Counted from the stretch's first letter, positions 13,549 through 27,185 are shown. The stretch is DNA of 64,000 nt from Cardinalis cardinalis (GCA_014549065.1 JACDOX010000038.1:5776547-5840546), one strand, 5' to 3'. Notes: generated by a model from the letters alone, not told the origin. A program made the numbers and translations.

Positions 13549-14418
13549 NNNNNNNNNNNNNNNNNNNNNNNNNNNNNNNNNNNNNNNNNNNNNNNNNNNN
13601 NNNNNNNNNNNNNNNNNNNNNNNNNNNNNNNNNNNNNNNNNNNNNNNNNNNNNNNNNNNNNNNNNNNNNNNNNNNNNNNNNNNNNNNNNNNNNNNNNNNN
13701 NNNNNNNNNNNNNNNNNNNNNNNNNNNNNNNNNNNNNNNNNNNNNNNNNNNNNNNNNNNNNNNNNNNNNNNNNNNNNNNNNNNNNNNNNNNNNNNNNNNN
13801 NNNNNNNNNNNNNNNNNNNNNNNNNNNNNNNNNNNNNNNNNNNNNNNNNNNNNNNNNNNNNNNNNNNNNNNNNNNNNNNNNNNNNNNNNNNNNNNNNNNN
13901 NNNNNNNNNNNNNNNNNNNNNNNNNNNNNNNNNNNNNNNNNNNNNNNNNNNNNNNNNNNNNNNNNNNNNNNNNNNNNNNNNNNNNNNNNNNNNNNNNNNN
14001 NNNNNNNNNNNNNNNNNNNNNNNNNNNNNNNNNNNNNNNNNNNNNNNNNNNNNNNNNNNNNNNNNNNNNNNNNNNNNNNNNNNNNNNNNNNNNNNNNNNN
14101 NNNNNNNNNNNNNNNNNNNNNNNNNNNNNNNNNNNNNNNNNNNNNNNNNNNNNNNNNNNNNNNNNNNNNNNNNNNNNNNNNNNNNNNNNNNNNNNNNNNN
14201 NNNNNNNNNNNNNNNNNNNNNNNNNNNNNNNNNNNNNNNNNNNNNNNNNNNNNNNNNNNNNNNNNNNNNNNNNNNNNNNNNNNNNNNNNNNNNNNNNNNN
14301 NNNNNNNNNNNNNNNNNNNNNNNNNNNNNNNNNNNNNNNNNNNNNNNNNNNNNNNNNNNNNNNNNNNNNNNNNNNNNNNNNNNNNNNNNNNNNNNNNNNN
14401 NNNNNNNNNNNNNNNNNN
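13549..14418. other. NUAK1: Assembly gap (870 N), probably holds NUAK1 exon 1
   Basis: There are 870 undetermined bases. The left edge is a CpG island and the right edge is a T-run, both typical of places where short-read assemblies break. The next coding exon (35962) begins in phase 0 at the valine of the VAIK motif, so a preceding exon must supply the start codon, the basic amino-terminal stretch and the glycine-rich ATP loop, about 80 codons in human NUAK1. No such coding sequence is visible between 13240 and 35961 outside the gap. The placement is an inference from this absence and from the CpG island. The gap length may itself be only an estimate. Confidence 0.75.
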
Positions 14419-16144
14419 TTTTTTTTTTTTAACACGCGTGTCCACTGTGAATAGTTTTTTCCCCAGTGGAATTTCACGTTTTGGAGAAACCTGTCACATC
14501 CCCTGGCTAACCAGCACCGCTCACAAAGCACTGTCAGAAGGGAAAACGTTTGCTTCTCTGGTTAAAAATTATGTGATTCGTTCATACTTCTGTGAGCTGA
14601 ACTTTGCTGACACCTGAAAAAATTGCAGGGACTGCGGCCCACCCCATTGGTTTTTATGATCCATTTCACTGCTCTGATGCTGGCTGGCTTGAGACTTCAA
14701 GCAGCCTGGGGATTGTCCATCAATAACTCAGCTTCAGCATTTCCTCACTGGTGCAGCGCTCCAGCCGGGCGCAGAAATGCAGTTGAAGCAATGTACACGT
14801 TAGTCAGAATTATTGTCATTTTTCCTTCCCAGAAATACGTAACTGTCCACAGAGGGCAGGGGAATGAGAGGCGTGCATTTTTGTGTTAAAGAGATAGGGG
14901 TTTTTTTACACAGGTCTTTGTCCTGAAGTGCACTATATGAGTTTTCACTGGACTTCATCTAAAAGCGAGGCGTTTCCCAGGTGATGTTACATTTACCTTT
15001 CCCTTTTGGTTGCTGGGGAGCTCAGCACACACCCAGAGGCAAAAGGATCTGTAAAAGAAAATGAAATTTCAGATGCTATGACATTAATAAGGAACACTTT
15101 GCAACTGAATATCTTTGTGTCGACAGTGAAAATGAGAGTTCCGGCCAAGTTGTAGTCATATCATATATGCTTTCAGTTTATTAGCTCATTTGGAGGCTGG
15201 CTGAAGAGAAACCAGAGATGGACATCTCTGCACATGCTCACTCTAAGTCCATGATTTTTAAAGTTTGCTGTCTTGGCTGTTTTACGACTTCAGACTAACA
15301 AAAGCTTCAGGGCTATATTATATGCTAACTATTATTTTTTAAGTAGATTCGTTTTGAATTGCATTATAAAATGTAGTAAATAAGCAAATAAGTTGAAAAC
15401 ATCTCTTTTCAAGGAGTTGAGAAATAAACAAAAAAGGGTGGTAATAATGTACCATGAGATTTGGGTTTGGAAAGAGCTCTCACAGAGGAAGAGATGTAGA
15501 GTAGATAGATGTGTGTCTCATCCAACTTAACAACATGCTAGGTCTTTCCATATTTTGCTAACTGTCAAGCTCTTCAGCTGCACAGTTAGAGGATACTTTG
15601 ATGTCGTCAACTGAATTCATATGGCTAATGCCATCTTGAAATGGAGAGAGTGAAAATAAGAATACCTATGCAATCTTAAATGCAATAAAAATATAACATT
15701 CGCTGTATCAGCTGGTATGTAGAAGCTGAACAAGTCCTTACCAGGGTGTGAGTTTTTTTACTGGAGTAATGCAAGCCTTGGCGTGTGGCGCTCCGTAATT
15801 ATTAACTAGTCTGCAGGCGAGCTCTGGTGTAACGTGTCTATTTGAACTGTAACATCTGTGAGTGTATGTAAAATATCCAGAGTTTGTCTGCTTGCAGACT
15901 AAAAGCTAGTTGTCAGGAATCCGGCCAGATCTTGGTGAATGGAAAACGCTTCTTGTTTTCTGACAGTTCCCTTGTCTGGCTGTTATGATCACTGTGAACA
16001 CTGATTCCTTTCCATGGGTGAGATAAGACAACTGACGGGAGATGACTGATCAGAGAGGGGGAGTTTTTCTTTGCTTTTTCCACCCCTCTTTCTCTTCCCT
16101 TTCCTCTTCTCAGTTCTTTTTAGGGGCAGTGTTTGTATTATCCA

Positions 16145-16182
16145 TGAGCAGGTTGGACCAGATGCTACCATGTCCAGCAGGG
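16145..16182 (+). repeat. Possible CR1 LINE 3' tail remnant
   Basis: The string 'aggttggaccagatg' resembles the GGTTGGACTAGATGATC block near the 3' end of avian CR1 elements. The octamer tail repeats are absent and no reverse-transcriptase frame precedes it, so this is only a possible, very degraded fragment. Confidence 0.3.
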
Positions 16183-18449
16183 GATGCGATGTGGCTGGCA
16201 CTGTCTGTTGTACGATGTCCAATGCAAATCCTATTGCAACCAGCAGCAAGAGTCCTAAGGATGCTCTTGTGCAGGCTGTTTGCTTCCTACTCTGTTACTG
16301 GTTTAGCTGATCATCACTTTCTTTACTCAGTGGTAAGCAGGTATTTGAAGCCGAATGGTAACAGATTGCAAAGCTGGACCTTGTGTTCCCGTTCATCAGT
16401 CTTGTTCAAGCAATTCTCCTGTTTAGCCTTTCCACTTCTCTTGTCTGTCAAGAATTTCTTTAGCTATATGGAATTTAATAAAGAGATTTACATAATTAGC
16501 CAGGCTTTTAATGTGAAGCACAAGCTTCAGATTTGTTGTCATCTGTANAAACAGAGCTCAGAAATGAAAAAAACCTGTTAGGTTTGGGTAAATAAAGTAA
16601 AACCAAGGTGAGAAGACAGTTCAGTGCAAAGTACAGATGGGCTTTAATGCTGTGCCATTGGAAATCAGTAGCAGGATTTCTGTTGACTTAAATGAAATTA
16701 GTATTTAGCATGTATTAGCAGGTTACAGGTTTATTCAAATTGTTATTCCTCTTAACTTTAACTTTGTTGTCTTTCCTTGTAATGCAGTGGGACGTGATCA
16801 TGAAGTTTCCTGCCATAAAGCTCCAGGGTAGATTGTATGATACATTTGGTTTGTTACTGGAAACAGCTTAGGTGAATTTGTGCATTAGTTACCACAGTGA
16901 CTGCAGACAGTATTGCATGCTGCATGGAGCAGTGAAAATATTGCCCAGTATATGATGTATGAGGTGCCTAATTTTACCAGCAAGGTTTCTTCATTAGTGC
17001 TGTCTCAATATACACAGTTGTAACTTTCGACATTTTAAATTAAGGCACCTGTTAGCAACACTCATATTTCTGTGGGTGTTTTTTCCACTTGTCATCTTGC
17101 ACATGTTAAACCAAAGAACAGAACTTTTGTTAGTGTTATGTATTCAATGTTTGTTAGCCAAGAAATCCACAGTTACACTTATTTCAGCCTTATTTAAGGT
17201 GTGTATTGACCACCTCTGGCTGATTCTGTGCATGGTGCATGAAGATGGTAAATGCTGCTGGATTCTTCTTTGAGTAAATGATTCCACTGGAGTAAATAGT
17301 AATTAGAATGCAAATTTAGATTACAGATAGGTGTTTTCTGTTTGCCGTTGGCAAAAGCCAGGAAGTTTATCTCCCTTTCTCTCCCTAGCCTGCACTTGGG
17401 AGGCGATGGGGAGTAGCTGCAGGAGCCTGCCTCCCCTCCTCCTTCATCTCCCTCTTTTTTGCCTGAGCTGCGATATCTTTTCTTCCTCCTCACCAGCAGG
17501 TGGAGGAAGCACTATTCTCCTCCAGCCGTTCCTCCGGAAAGTTAATTGTTTTGGGAATTGATGACAAGCAGCAGCACAACATCAAGAACAGGCACATGGT
17601 GCATATTTGGACAGCCATGTTATGTGTGGTGGCTGCCGTATGTTATTTATCTCTTTTGCATAATAAGTGCAGGTAGAAGGATGTTGCCAAATGAAATTGG
17701 TTTCTGGATCAAAATCTTGTAAAAAACCCTCAAACTTTAAAGCAACCAAATTTTTTATTTACAACTGCAGTGCAAATCTTCACTTTGAAACAGGTCTGCT
17801 TCTTGATGAGTTTGAAGGGTTGCACAGGGTCTTTGAAACCTGGAACAGCAACAGATTATGTGAAAGGAGGACTTTTGCTTTGCTGATTGTATTTCTCCAT
17901 ATCATGTCAAAACCAAAACGTGAATATCAACAATGATGGCTCTGTCATGTCAGTAATTAAGGCCTTGTTGGGCACACAGCCATTTCTTTGGAGTGTGGTT
18001 TTTAAAAGTTCCTTATAACAGGGTAAAAGTGTGCTCGTGGGTCACTGAAGGCAGTGAAAGCCACGTGAAACATTTGTTCTCGCACCTGTTCTGCCAATGT
18101 CACAGAAAATGTGAGTATCCCTCTGATGCATGTGATTTTTTTATCTTTAATAATATATTTCCACTTTTTCCCCTGAGAGTTTCTTCAGTTAGCACTTGGG
18201 TCACTGCTTCATATTGATTTTTATCTTGATTGCTTGGTTTGCATCTTCTGCAGGATAATGTCCAAATCTGACACAGAATCTGTTTATTTCTTTTGAGGTT
18301 CTTTGTTGCTCTTGCTAAGACATCTTCCTTTCTGGCAGACACAGGAATAAGTACTTACACAATGCTGATGTGATTTGAAGTGTCTGTACAGTACTTCGCT
18401 TAGCAGGTTCCTAATTCATGAATGTGGCTTCCACAGCTCTAATAATACA

Positions 18450-18515
18450 CTTCAATTATAGTAACAACAGCTTGTATTACTACCCCATTTTATACATGAG
18501 AAATGAAAAACTTGC
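18450..18515 (+). repeat. Ancient MIR/CORE-SINE-like fragment
   Basis: The run 'attactaccccattttata' followed by 'catgagaaatgaaa' resembles the CCCCATTTTACAGATGAGGAAACTGAGG block of MIR-type SINEs, which are spread through amniote genomes. The similarity is recalled, not computed. It would be an old copy fixed long before birds diversified. Confidence 0.45.
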
Positions 18516-21500
18516 CAATTAAAGCCAAAATCAGCAGAAGTTTCAGCTAGTTTTGAGTGCGCAACCAAGTACCTGATTTGTCCAGACATGTAGNCTATGT
18601 AACATCAAGGTTCTCTGGATGACACCCTCCTCTTGCAGCACTCAGCCTGTCCTGCCTCCTGGCCTCTCTCTTTACCCGGGCCTTTTGTCCCTGTGTGACA
18701 TCCAGCCTCGGTCTCCATTCCTGGCCCTTTTGTACTCCGCTGTCTCCTGCTTTGTTGTGCATGCCAGCTCGATGACCCGCGCAGGGTGTGCGGCTTTGCT
18801 CCCTGCTCCCAAGCTGGCAGCTGCTAGCAGGATCTGTGCAGCCTGTGGTGGCTGCTGCGGGCACCTCTTCTGCCACGCTCACATGGGGCCAGAGGTTCTT
18901 CAGGGCAAAAAGGATTCTTGCAAAATATGTGGCCTAAATCTTATGCATGTACGTATGTATTTATTTATTTTTTTAAGACGTTCAGACTGAGTTCCTTTAG
19001 GGACTCGTATTGTGACTAAATCTGGACGCTGTTTTCATGGTTCTGAAGGCATGTTAGTGAAACTCGGGTCATCCTCTGCATGCATGGAAATTCTAGATCC
19101 TGGAATGAATAGAACTTGGAGAGAGTATATGGGCTTGAAAACAGTTTTGCTGTTAATTTGTTATTTTTTCCACCCTTAACTATTAGATATGTTCCAAGAT
19201 AGTGGTTTAAAAAAAAGCAGCAAATGGAAAGAAAACCACTGGAATTATTCTAATGTAATTCACACTGAATATTGTAGGCTTTATTACCGTAGGAGTTACT
19301 ACCTAGTTGTATCAAATTTCTGCAGTCTTCATATAAACACTTGGATAATTCAAATGCCAAAGAAGACCTTAACATTAAGGGGTGCAGACAGAAATAACTG
19401 ATTACAGCATGAAGTTCATCAGGAGAAAGGCACTAGAACAGATTACTAGTTTTCTGCACTGAGAATTTCTGTTGGAGAAGCAGATTTGTTCAGGGAAGTA
19501 TAGGTCAGTGGTATGAAAGTCTTAATTAATGACTAGCCAGTAAGGGGTCATCTGAATATATTTGTTTGTCTAGTCTTTTACTAAATTAAAGAACAGCATG
19601 TTCTTTGAGCTTTGAGTAGAGATTAAGTGGTATTTTCTCAGTGTTGTTGCGTTTCCTTACAGGTGAACAAATTGAAAGTTTCCAAGAGACTGTTGCCTTA
19701 TTTTTTTTCTTCTGCATTGGATTGAGCAATTTTGGGCTGATAATTAACTTCCCTGTGTCTCAGTGTATTCTTTTCTGGAAGGGTTAATATAGGAAAGTTA
19801 GACTAATGAACAGGGCACATTTTGGCTTGATGCATACATAGTGTGATTCCCTCCACATGGGAAATTTCACAACAGAATTTGAGCCAATGTTTTTAATGCA
19901 GCTTTCAGCTAAAAACACTATAAAATGCCTAAGTGTTTTTACAAATGGTTTCACAGCACTACGTGCTAGGTAACACAAGAGAATGGAAATTGCTTGTTCA
20001 AAGTCTTTCATTAAATATTGCTAAAATGTACTGCATTTTTTAGTGGCATGTGTTCTAAAAATTATTACTTTTTTTTAGGAACCACAGTGTGGATTTGCCA
20101 CGTGGAGACAGTTATTGTATATACTGTAGTTCAGGGTCATGCATGTTGAATGAAACTGTGTGGAATGTGCAGTTCTTGTGAACAAGTTTTTGTTCTTTAC
20201 AGAACTGTAATTGTAGTTAGTCTGTGTTTTGTCTGGTAAATAAGTAACTGGAGAGCCTCTGCTGGAGTGAGGAATTGGGAGGAGGCACCTAATGGCCACA
20301 GCAGTGCCAAGGAAGAATGACAAATGCGTGGGTTGAAAACCAGCTCTGGATATATCAGCCCTGAATACCAGCAAGTGAACATGTGTATAGCCATGATTAT
20401 CCAGATGTAGAGCCTATGGGACATGTTTTCAACAGCTGTGTACCAGGCATTTGGAAACTGNTTGATGACCTTTGGTTTGACATGAGCATCTGCCTCGTTC
20501 TAGTCTCTCCCTCCTGTATGTACTAATGTACCCTCTATCTAAATGAACTGGGATGCTGATGTCAAAGCACCTCCTCTTGCTTGCAACCATGCTCCTCTCA
20601 GCAGGACACTGTTCTCCTTACTGATGTCTTTTATGTTTTCCACTAAAAAGCGGGACCAAACAATGCTTTCTGCTACAGCTCTGAACGATTCTCTGAAGCT
20701 AGAGGTGCACGTTTGTCTCCAGGCTTTGGATGGGATAAGAGCATGGATAGCAAAAGCCATTGGTGGCTTCTCGGTGTGCTGACCAAAGCCTTAGCAGCTC
20801 CTGACGTGGGCTAGGCTGGAGGCAACCAGTGTCCATCTCGGGTGTTCTGTGTTGATGGTTTGCACACCACCAGTGGTGGGCACATTGGCGTGGGAATCTC
20901 TGACCTACAAGAGCATGTCCTTCTTGCCTCCTCCCTAAGTCAGGATTTGTCCCTAAATTGCCCAGGTGTGCACCAGACACTTTATAAAAAAACCTCATCA
21001 TTAGCACTGATGCGTNGATGTACTTAGGATAGTTGATGTGTCAGAGGAAATGTCTCAGATAAAAAGGTCTCCAACTAAATATGTAAATTATATTTGTCAG
21101 TGTTTCCCTCAAATATCTTCCAGCAGATGTGAGTACCATGTGTATCCATTTAATAAACTAAACTCAAAATAATTTCCACTTTGCGAGATATATAGGGAAT
21201 AGCTGGGGAGAGTGGGAAGTACAAAGCAAGGTAAAAACTGCATATGTGTGTTGTTATATTTGATGACCAATTCATTAAAGCCATAAGTGTATCCAGGCTT
21301 ACAATAGTGTTCTCCTGCTGTTGCTTCCTGTACTCCCTGGCTACAAAATCAGTCTCTATGGCTCTCATTCATCTTACCCACATGAAAGACTTTGAGCATC
21401 TGCAAGTTATGATTTGAGAAGTATCTGCTTTTAAACAGAATATATTTTATCACCGTGTCTTCACAGGCAGCATAGTACGTTGTATAAATTAGGGGATCCT

Positions 21501-22699
21501 AGACCTTTGAACGCTCGAAGGCTGGGTGAGGTGCTCCATGTGTGTACTGTGTGTGGCCATACCCCTCAAACATCCTGGACCCACACCAAAAATGCCGGAT
21601 GTTTAGTAGATGTAACCTTTGCTNTGTACTGCAAAGCATGGAGGGGGCAAGGTTGTAACCATCCCTTGACCTTCCATGGTTCTTGTACTCTTATTTGAGC
21701 AGAACTGCTTCAGAATAAAGACGCTAGTTAAGGGACATTAGGCTTAAAAAATTAATAATATATTGTTCCTGTGAAAAGATACCAAGTTCAGGGACTAAAT
21801 TTAGGTATTCCTTGGTAGATCAGAAAAATTGGGGTCCTGCTGTTGATGGAGATCTCAAAGCCTTCATATAATGTTTCCTGTACACAATAAGGCATTTAAT
21901 CTCTGATGGTATTTCTAATCTCTATTAAATACCTGATGGTGAAAGGTATCTCCTTTTATTTGAGGTACAAGTGTTATTTTAAAAATGAATGTGAATATTT
22001 TTTTTAATCACAAAAGATAGCAATAAGGGTTGGGTAGAAATACTTCTTTGAGCTGCGTGGTAACTAAGCAAATGTTTCTTTTTGTTTAACGGTGCTTTGT
22101 TGTTGACACAAAAAGGTTGAGTCTTTTGCACCCAAGTCTAACAGGGGAAGACAGCAAAGCATTTGTTAAAGAAATAGCTTCCAAGGCACGTGTTCAGAGC
22201 TGTCACTTATTTGCATATTTTTGCCATTCTGCACAAATCAAACATTATGGCTTCCCCAGCAGAGTGCAGCTCAGGAAGGAGGAGCAAAGGTGTCCGGAGA
22301 TGCCTGGGGACAGCTGGCGCAGTGGATTCTGCAGGGCAGAGCTGAGGGCTGTTGTTTTGGTGTGAGGAAATAAAATAGCCTTTGGGACAAGAAGAGGGGA
22401 GAGTGCAACCTTCCGATTTGGTATGTGCTTTAATGCCATGTGGCCTGGAACCTGCAAAATTCCTGTAAATACCTGCTGGAGGCAATGCAGGCTTAGCTGA
22501 CTTGTGTAGGGATATAACTGAGAGATGTTCACATTGGCCTCTTGGGAAGATACCTGGACTATACATGAGCAATAGCATCCTTCATGCTACTTTTTCATGT
22601 TTTTATTCTCTTCAGGGCACCAAAATGAGGTGAAACAATTAAATGGTGATCTGTGGGTTTAAGCTCCAATTCTTGTAGGAGCCAGCTGTTACAGCCATG

Positions 22700-22800
22700 C
22701 TTTGGGCTTCCAGGAGGGTGAGTGGTTTCCCTGAGGTTCATCCAGAAACTCTGTGGTGGAGCCATGGGGAGAGAGCTGAGGTCGACCACAGCTCCAGCAC
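22700..22800. repeat. Possible ancient SINE fragment
   Basis: The order 'gtgagtggtttccctgagg', then 'cagaaactctgtggtgga', then 'gccatgggg' resembles the block of MIR/CORE-type SINEs that reads as 'gacttgcccaaggtcaca' followed by 'ctgtggcagagc'. It is diverged and the call is tentative. Confidence 0.35.
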
Positions 22801-23609
22801 TGTGCTGAGCCATTCCTTGTGTGGGTATAACCATCTCAGGAAAATTGCTCTTAAAATTAATGTCCTCTTCCATGGCTTCAGTCACACTTTGAAGGGATGG
22901 TTCCAATTTTTCAAAAGCCCACCATCTCTTGTGCCTTGGAGACAGGTCATCACTGTTGATCACCACCTGATACCACACAGTGGCCGTTGTGTCAGCACAG
23001 CCTGGGAGGAATGAGGGCCTTTAGGCTGGACTGTGCAGTGCTTTTGCACCCAGGCCAGAGACTAGCCATCCTTTTCAACTACGGGCTTTTTTTCTGTGTA
23101 CAGTTTGAGTGTTTTCTACCAGTGTTTCAGTAAAACAAAGTATTCCTCCATTCTGTCTGGCATTTTATTATGTAAATGTGATCTAAAGGAACCTGTGATA
23201 GGCCTTGTTTTGGGTTATGCATTGCTCACAAGGAATTAATCAGGGAGAAGGATTTCATGCTGTACTTCAGCTTCCTTCAAGCCTTTCTTGGATGAAAGGA
23301 AAACTCTGCAACCGTGAATGTAACTGGTTATCATTATTGGATATCATTACTCACTCATTCTGAGCATAAACCAAAAAAATTGCATCCCCTGTGATGTATG
23401 TGGGTAAAATGNTGCTCTCAGTTGCGTTAACACTTGTAAGCTGAAGAGTAGAGTTCGGCCCTTTGTTTTAATTGAAATACTTGTTTAACACAGGCAAGGA
23501 CTAAACAATACACTTGAAAGCGATTTGTGTTATTGTCTGTAGAGCAGAGCTTGTATTTTATGAACTGGGTGATCATAAAGACAGCATAAATCATGTAAAT
23601 CATTCTCAT

Positions 23610-23651
23610 TTGCCTTTTCTTTCTTTCTTTCTCTTTTTTTTTTTTTTTGCA
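23610..23651. repeat. Pyrimidine-rich (CTTT)n/T tract
   Basis: A CTTT microsatellite grades into a run of about 15 T and ends in 'gcag'. By chance it makes a very strong-looking 3' splice acceptor inside intron 1. The sequence after it hits stop codons quickly in the frames I read, so I treat it as low complexity rather than an exon border. Confidence 0.75.
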
Positions 23652-26324
23652 GATGGGGCTTGTAGAGTAGAGTTGCAGTCAAATGTCTGCTCCAGGATAT
23701 TTTAGTTGAACTGTGCGAGTCCATTAAACAAATGTAATGGATTTTTGGAAAGAAGAACTGCGTGTTTCAAACCAAATGTTTTACATAGAGAACATCTGGT
23801 TAGTTCTGGATGTTTGTACGTAGAGCACATCAGACAGCAGCCGTAGTGAGTTCATCTGGGAGGTTGCCTGGGATGTAGTTGTAGGATATGACAGTTCAGT
23901 TGTTATGGGGAATAATTCCTATGAAGTATTGCCATAAACTGAATGTTTGGCACAAACAGCTGTATCTTTGTTTTACTGCACACCCAAGTTATTCTTCTTA
24001 CCTGCTCAGCAAAGCTCCAGACGCTGTTTAAATAACCCAGTAAAGGCTGGCACCTCAGAGCTGTATTAAAGCATGCCCAAGGAGGGGAAATGGAGCTTGC
24101 TCTGTGTTCAGGGAAGCACTATGGATTTCTGCCGTGGGCAGTGCAGCACGAGTGAGCAATAAATACAGTATGTGCAAATGGTTTGTGGGGCTGAGTTGGA
24201 AACGATCAGTGTTCCACTGGTGTTGTGTGGTGTTGCTTTGAGCAATGTGAATATGCAAAACTGGTGAAATGCATATAATTAGNCTGACATTAGAGTTTAT
24301 TAGGGCTACTGGAAGAACTTTGACCTGAGTAAATCAATAAGTCTGCTTTTATTTCACAGCATTGGAAATAATATATTTCCAGGAAATGTAGAAAAATGTC
24401 TTATTTGGGAGTTGGTTCTTAAATTATTTCTGCAGTTCANCTGAGGAATACATAGTTCAAATGAGATTAAAGTTGTAATTTCCAGAGCAGCAATGCAGCT
24501 CCCCTTTCAGGATTGTTTAACTAAAAAGCTAAACAAAGTGGGTTAGGCAGTCTCTTGGTCCGGTCCCTTGTGGACAGCAATTCACATTGTGCAGCACTGC
24601 TTTAATAGTCCTGCTTGGTCTGACATGATTTGTGGTATTTGCTGAGATGAGTTTCTGGACCAAGCAGCATGAGAGGGAATTGCTTCTCACTCTGTGGAAG
24701 GGGGTATGTCCAAGTGTGTGCGAAGGTCACTGGCAGGGTGAAGTGGGAAGCCTGAGCTGCTGTTGTTACACTACCCAACAGCTTAGCTTCTAGCAAGGCG
24801 ATCCCAGAAACATGAGTTCTAACTCTCTCTTGTTCAACTGACTCCAGCCAAAACACATGCCAAAAAAGGTGTTTGTGTATGTTGAAGAAGGGGGCAACAG
24901 TCCTGGAGCTTGCAGGGTCTGGGGGAGTTCTTACGCAAAAGCTTTCCATCCTGAAAAATAATTGTGTTTTGCTTTTCCCCCTCCAAAGTTAAGTCTTCTC
25001 ATAACTGCTTAGAACAACTGCCTGCAGTTGTGAACTCCTCTTCTAGCAGGTAAAGCTGGAATTATGCATTTAAGGCTAAAGAATTGCTAAATGGCCAGCC
25101 ACTTAATTGTAGGAAAGTAGAATTCAGTCCTCACCCTCTCACATCCATTCCAAGCCCAACTGGCTGCAGGGAGCAAGAGTGTTCCCGTTCCTGTGTTACT
25201 CTCTCTGAGCCATTAGGGTGGCCTTGGTAATTTACTTTCAATAAACAGAAAGGAACAACAGGAGGTTCCTCTACCTTCAGGGCTGTAAATATTTCCCAGA
25301 AATCAGAGATGGATGGGGAAGAAATCTTAGCAAACTCCTTTCCTCCCACTGTTGTAATTCCACCACATTCCGTCATAAATTCTAAGACGATCCCTTTCCA
25401 GAAGGAACCATTAAATAGGTAATGTCCAGGCAGAACAGTGTAATACTGAAGCAGTGTGTTAACAAAAACAAATTTAATATTGCAAAACGATCTGTAAGCC
25501 CTGGAGCAAAATAATCTGGGTGAGGCTTTGATGCATGATTGCCAATCTTTTTGTATTCCAAGAGTATTTTTCCAGATAGGATATGGGTTTATGGTTTGTT
25601 AGATTCCCACCAGGAAGTGGTGTTTATATTTTGATCCACCTTAGATCAGTTTAGGAAAGTATACTAGATACATGTGCTTCTGATATTTCCATGTCATTAG
25701 CCCTTCCAACTGTACTGTTTAAACACATCTGTGCACCCTCCGTCATATAATTTCTGTGGGCCACAGTCTTTGCACAATGAATCCTTGCTCATCAATGAAA
25801 ATCAAAAAGACTAGTCTATAAATTCGGCTTTAAAAATTTCTTCATACTTAAAAAATCCGTTCTGTTAATTAGGAGGTGGTCAAACAGTATGGTTTTTTGT
25901 TTTAGTAAGTATTGTGGTGCATGAAAGTACAGACATTTCTTTTAAAAAATACTCCTCCCAAGCTTTTTCCCTGTACTATTGTAATTTTCATGGTGAAACA
26001 GCACTTCTCTTTTTTCTCTGAAGGACTGTAGGACTGGAGAGCAAAATCAAAAGATCCCCACAACACCGGCTGACTTCACATTTGTGGTGAAAGAGGCATT
26101 GTAAAGATGTGCAAAGCTCTCAGTGGTTCTGAGGTTTCTGAACTCACAGAAGCTTCAGTGAAAAAGAGAATAATCCAGGTTACATTTATTTATCCACAAC
26201 TTTCTCAAGCAGAACATACCAACAAATGAAAATGTGCTGTGAGGTGGCTTCTAGGGAAAAAATGGTTCTTAGAGTTCAAAAAATGTCTAACCCTCTTCCT
26301 TGTTTAATGTGAATTACAGCCTTG

Positions 26325-26540
26325 CACTGATGTAGTACCTTTCACCTAAACCTGCAAAATCACTTCAGAGACTCTGGTAACAGCTGAGGTTACCTTTATT
26401 TAGAAGCACATTGTAACAGTTTGCAGCAGTTGCTTAGAGGGTGTGAATAACTCCATTTCCAATTTAAACTATTGGAGGAATTACAGGAGTAATTTTCAAA
26501 CTGGAACTAGACCCAGGCACCAGGGCTTTATACCTGTCTT
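26325..26540 (+). repeat. Near full-length ancient SINE-like copy
   Basis: Blocks occur in the same order as in a dispersed amniote SINE: 'gatgtagtacctttcacct' at the left; then 'taacagctgaggttacc'; a CTCCATTTCC block standing for the usual CCCATTTTACAG; and 'ggaactagacccaggcacc' at the right, standing for the 'gggaatagaacccaggagtc' end. Matching blocks in order over about 215 bases make chance similarity unlikely, but the comparison is from memory. Confidence 0.5.
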
Positions 26541-27137
26541 CTTGAGAAAGTCATAGAGGGCTTTTTTTATAATGACACAACCAAGATCTTGGTTTTATGT
26601 TTCATCCCCAAATTGATGCCTTGAACAGTGTACTCTCCTACTTTGGAGGATTACTTCAGTGTGGTTCACTGCTTATTCACAATGAAAAACAACATTGAAT
26701 TAAAGTTCCTNTCTGCTGCCTCAGGTTAGCATTTTGCATTACATCAGCAGCTGTGGTAGCTGTGAGATAAAGCCCCAAAATTACTGTGAAATCTATCTTC
26801 AAGGTTTTGGAGAGTGGATCTGTAATACTCATGTAACATTGAGAACAGTGAACTTGGGGCTTGTGAATTCTTTCACTCCTCTTTATCCTGACTTGCCAGT
26901 AATTTAATTAGTGCTAAACAGTCTGCACACAGACTTGCAGAAATTAAATTAATGACTGACACAGGATTCTCTTTCAGTGACTTTTCCTCTTTTGCTTACG
27001 TGCTGGATAGAGCTATGCTGTGTTTGGAAGTCGATCAATAATGATTGCACAATTCTAACCTCATTTAAACTATGATATAAACAGACATTATAGAAATGGA
27101 TGCTACCAGGTTTTTTCCTACTTAAAAGTGAAGTCAG

Positions 27138-27185
27138 CTTTTTTTTTTATGTTTTTTTTTTCCCTCTTTTTTCCCACTTTTTGGT
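27138..27185. repeat. T-rich low-complexity tract
   Basis: Several T-runs of 6-10 bases are broken by single purines or C clusters. This is simple low-complexity sequence with no further structure. Confidence 0.8.

Noticed and set aside
13197..14432. Apparent 411-codon frame, and two long minus-strand frames, across the gap
   Set aside because: They are open only because N is read as an unknown residue. The real sequence on either side shows no NUAK1 or other protein similarity.
16042..16581. 179-codon frame in intron 1
   Set aside because: Low-complexity pyrimidine-derived start and no recognisable domain. It probably overlaps an old repeat fragment.
18619..18990. 123-codon cysteine-rich frame that faintly suggests a zinc finger
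   Set aside because: Cysteine spacing fits no finger class I know, and there is no gene context. GC-rich chance frame.
22595..22978. 127-codon minus-strand frame
   Set aside because: No similarity to CR1 reverse transcriptase or other known protein. Part overlaps a SINE-like fragment.
23652..23705. Possible cryptic exon after a strong-looking acceptor at 23651
   Set aside because: The acceptor is the edge of a CTTT/T microsatellite, and the sequence after it has early stops with no good donor nearby.
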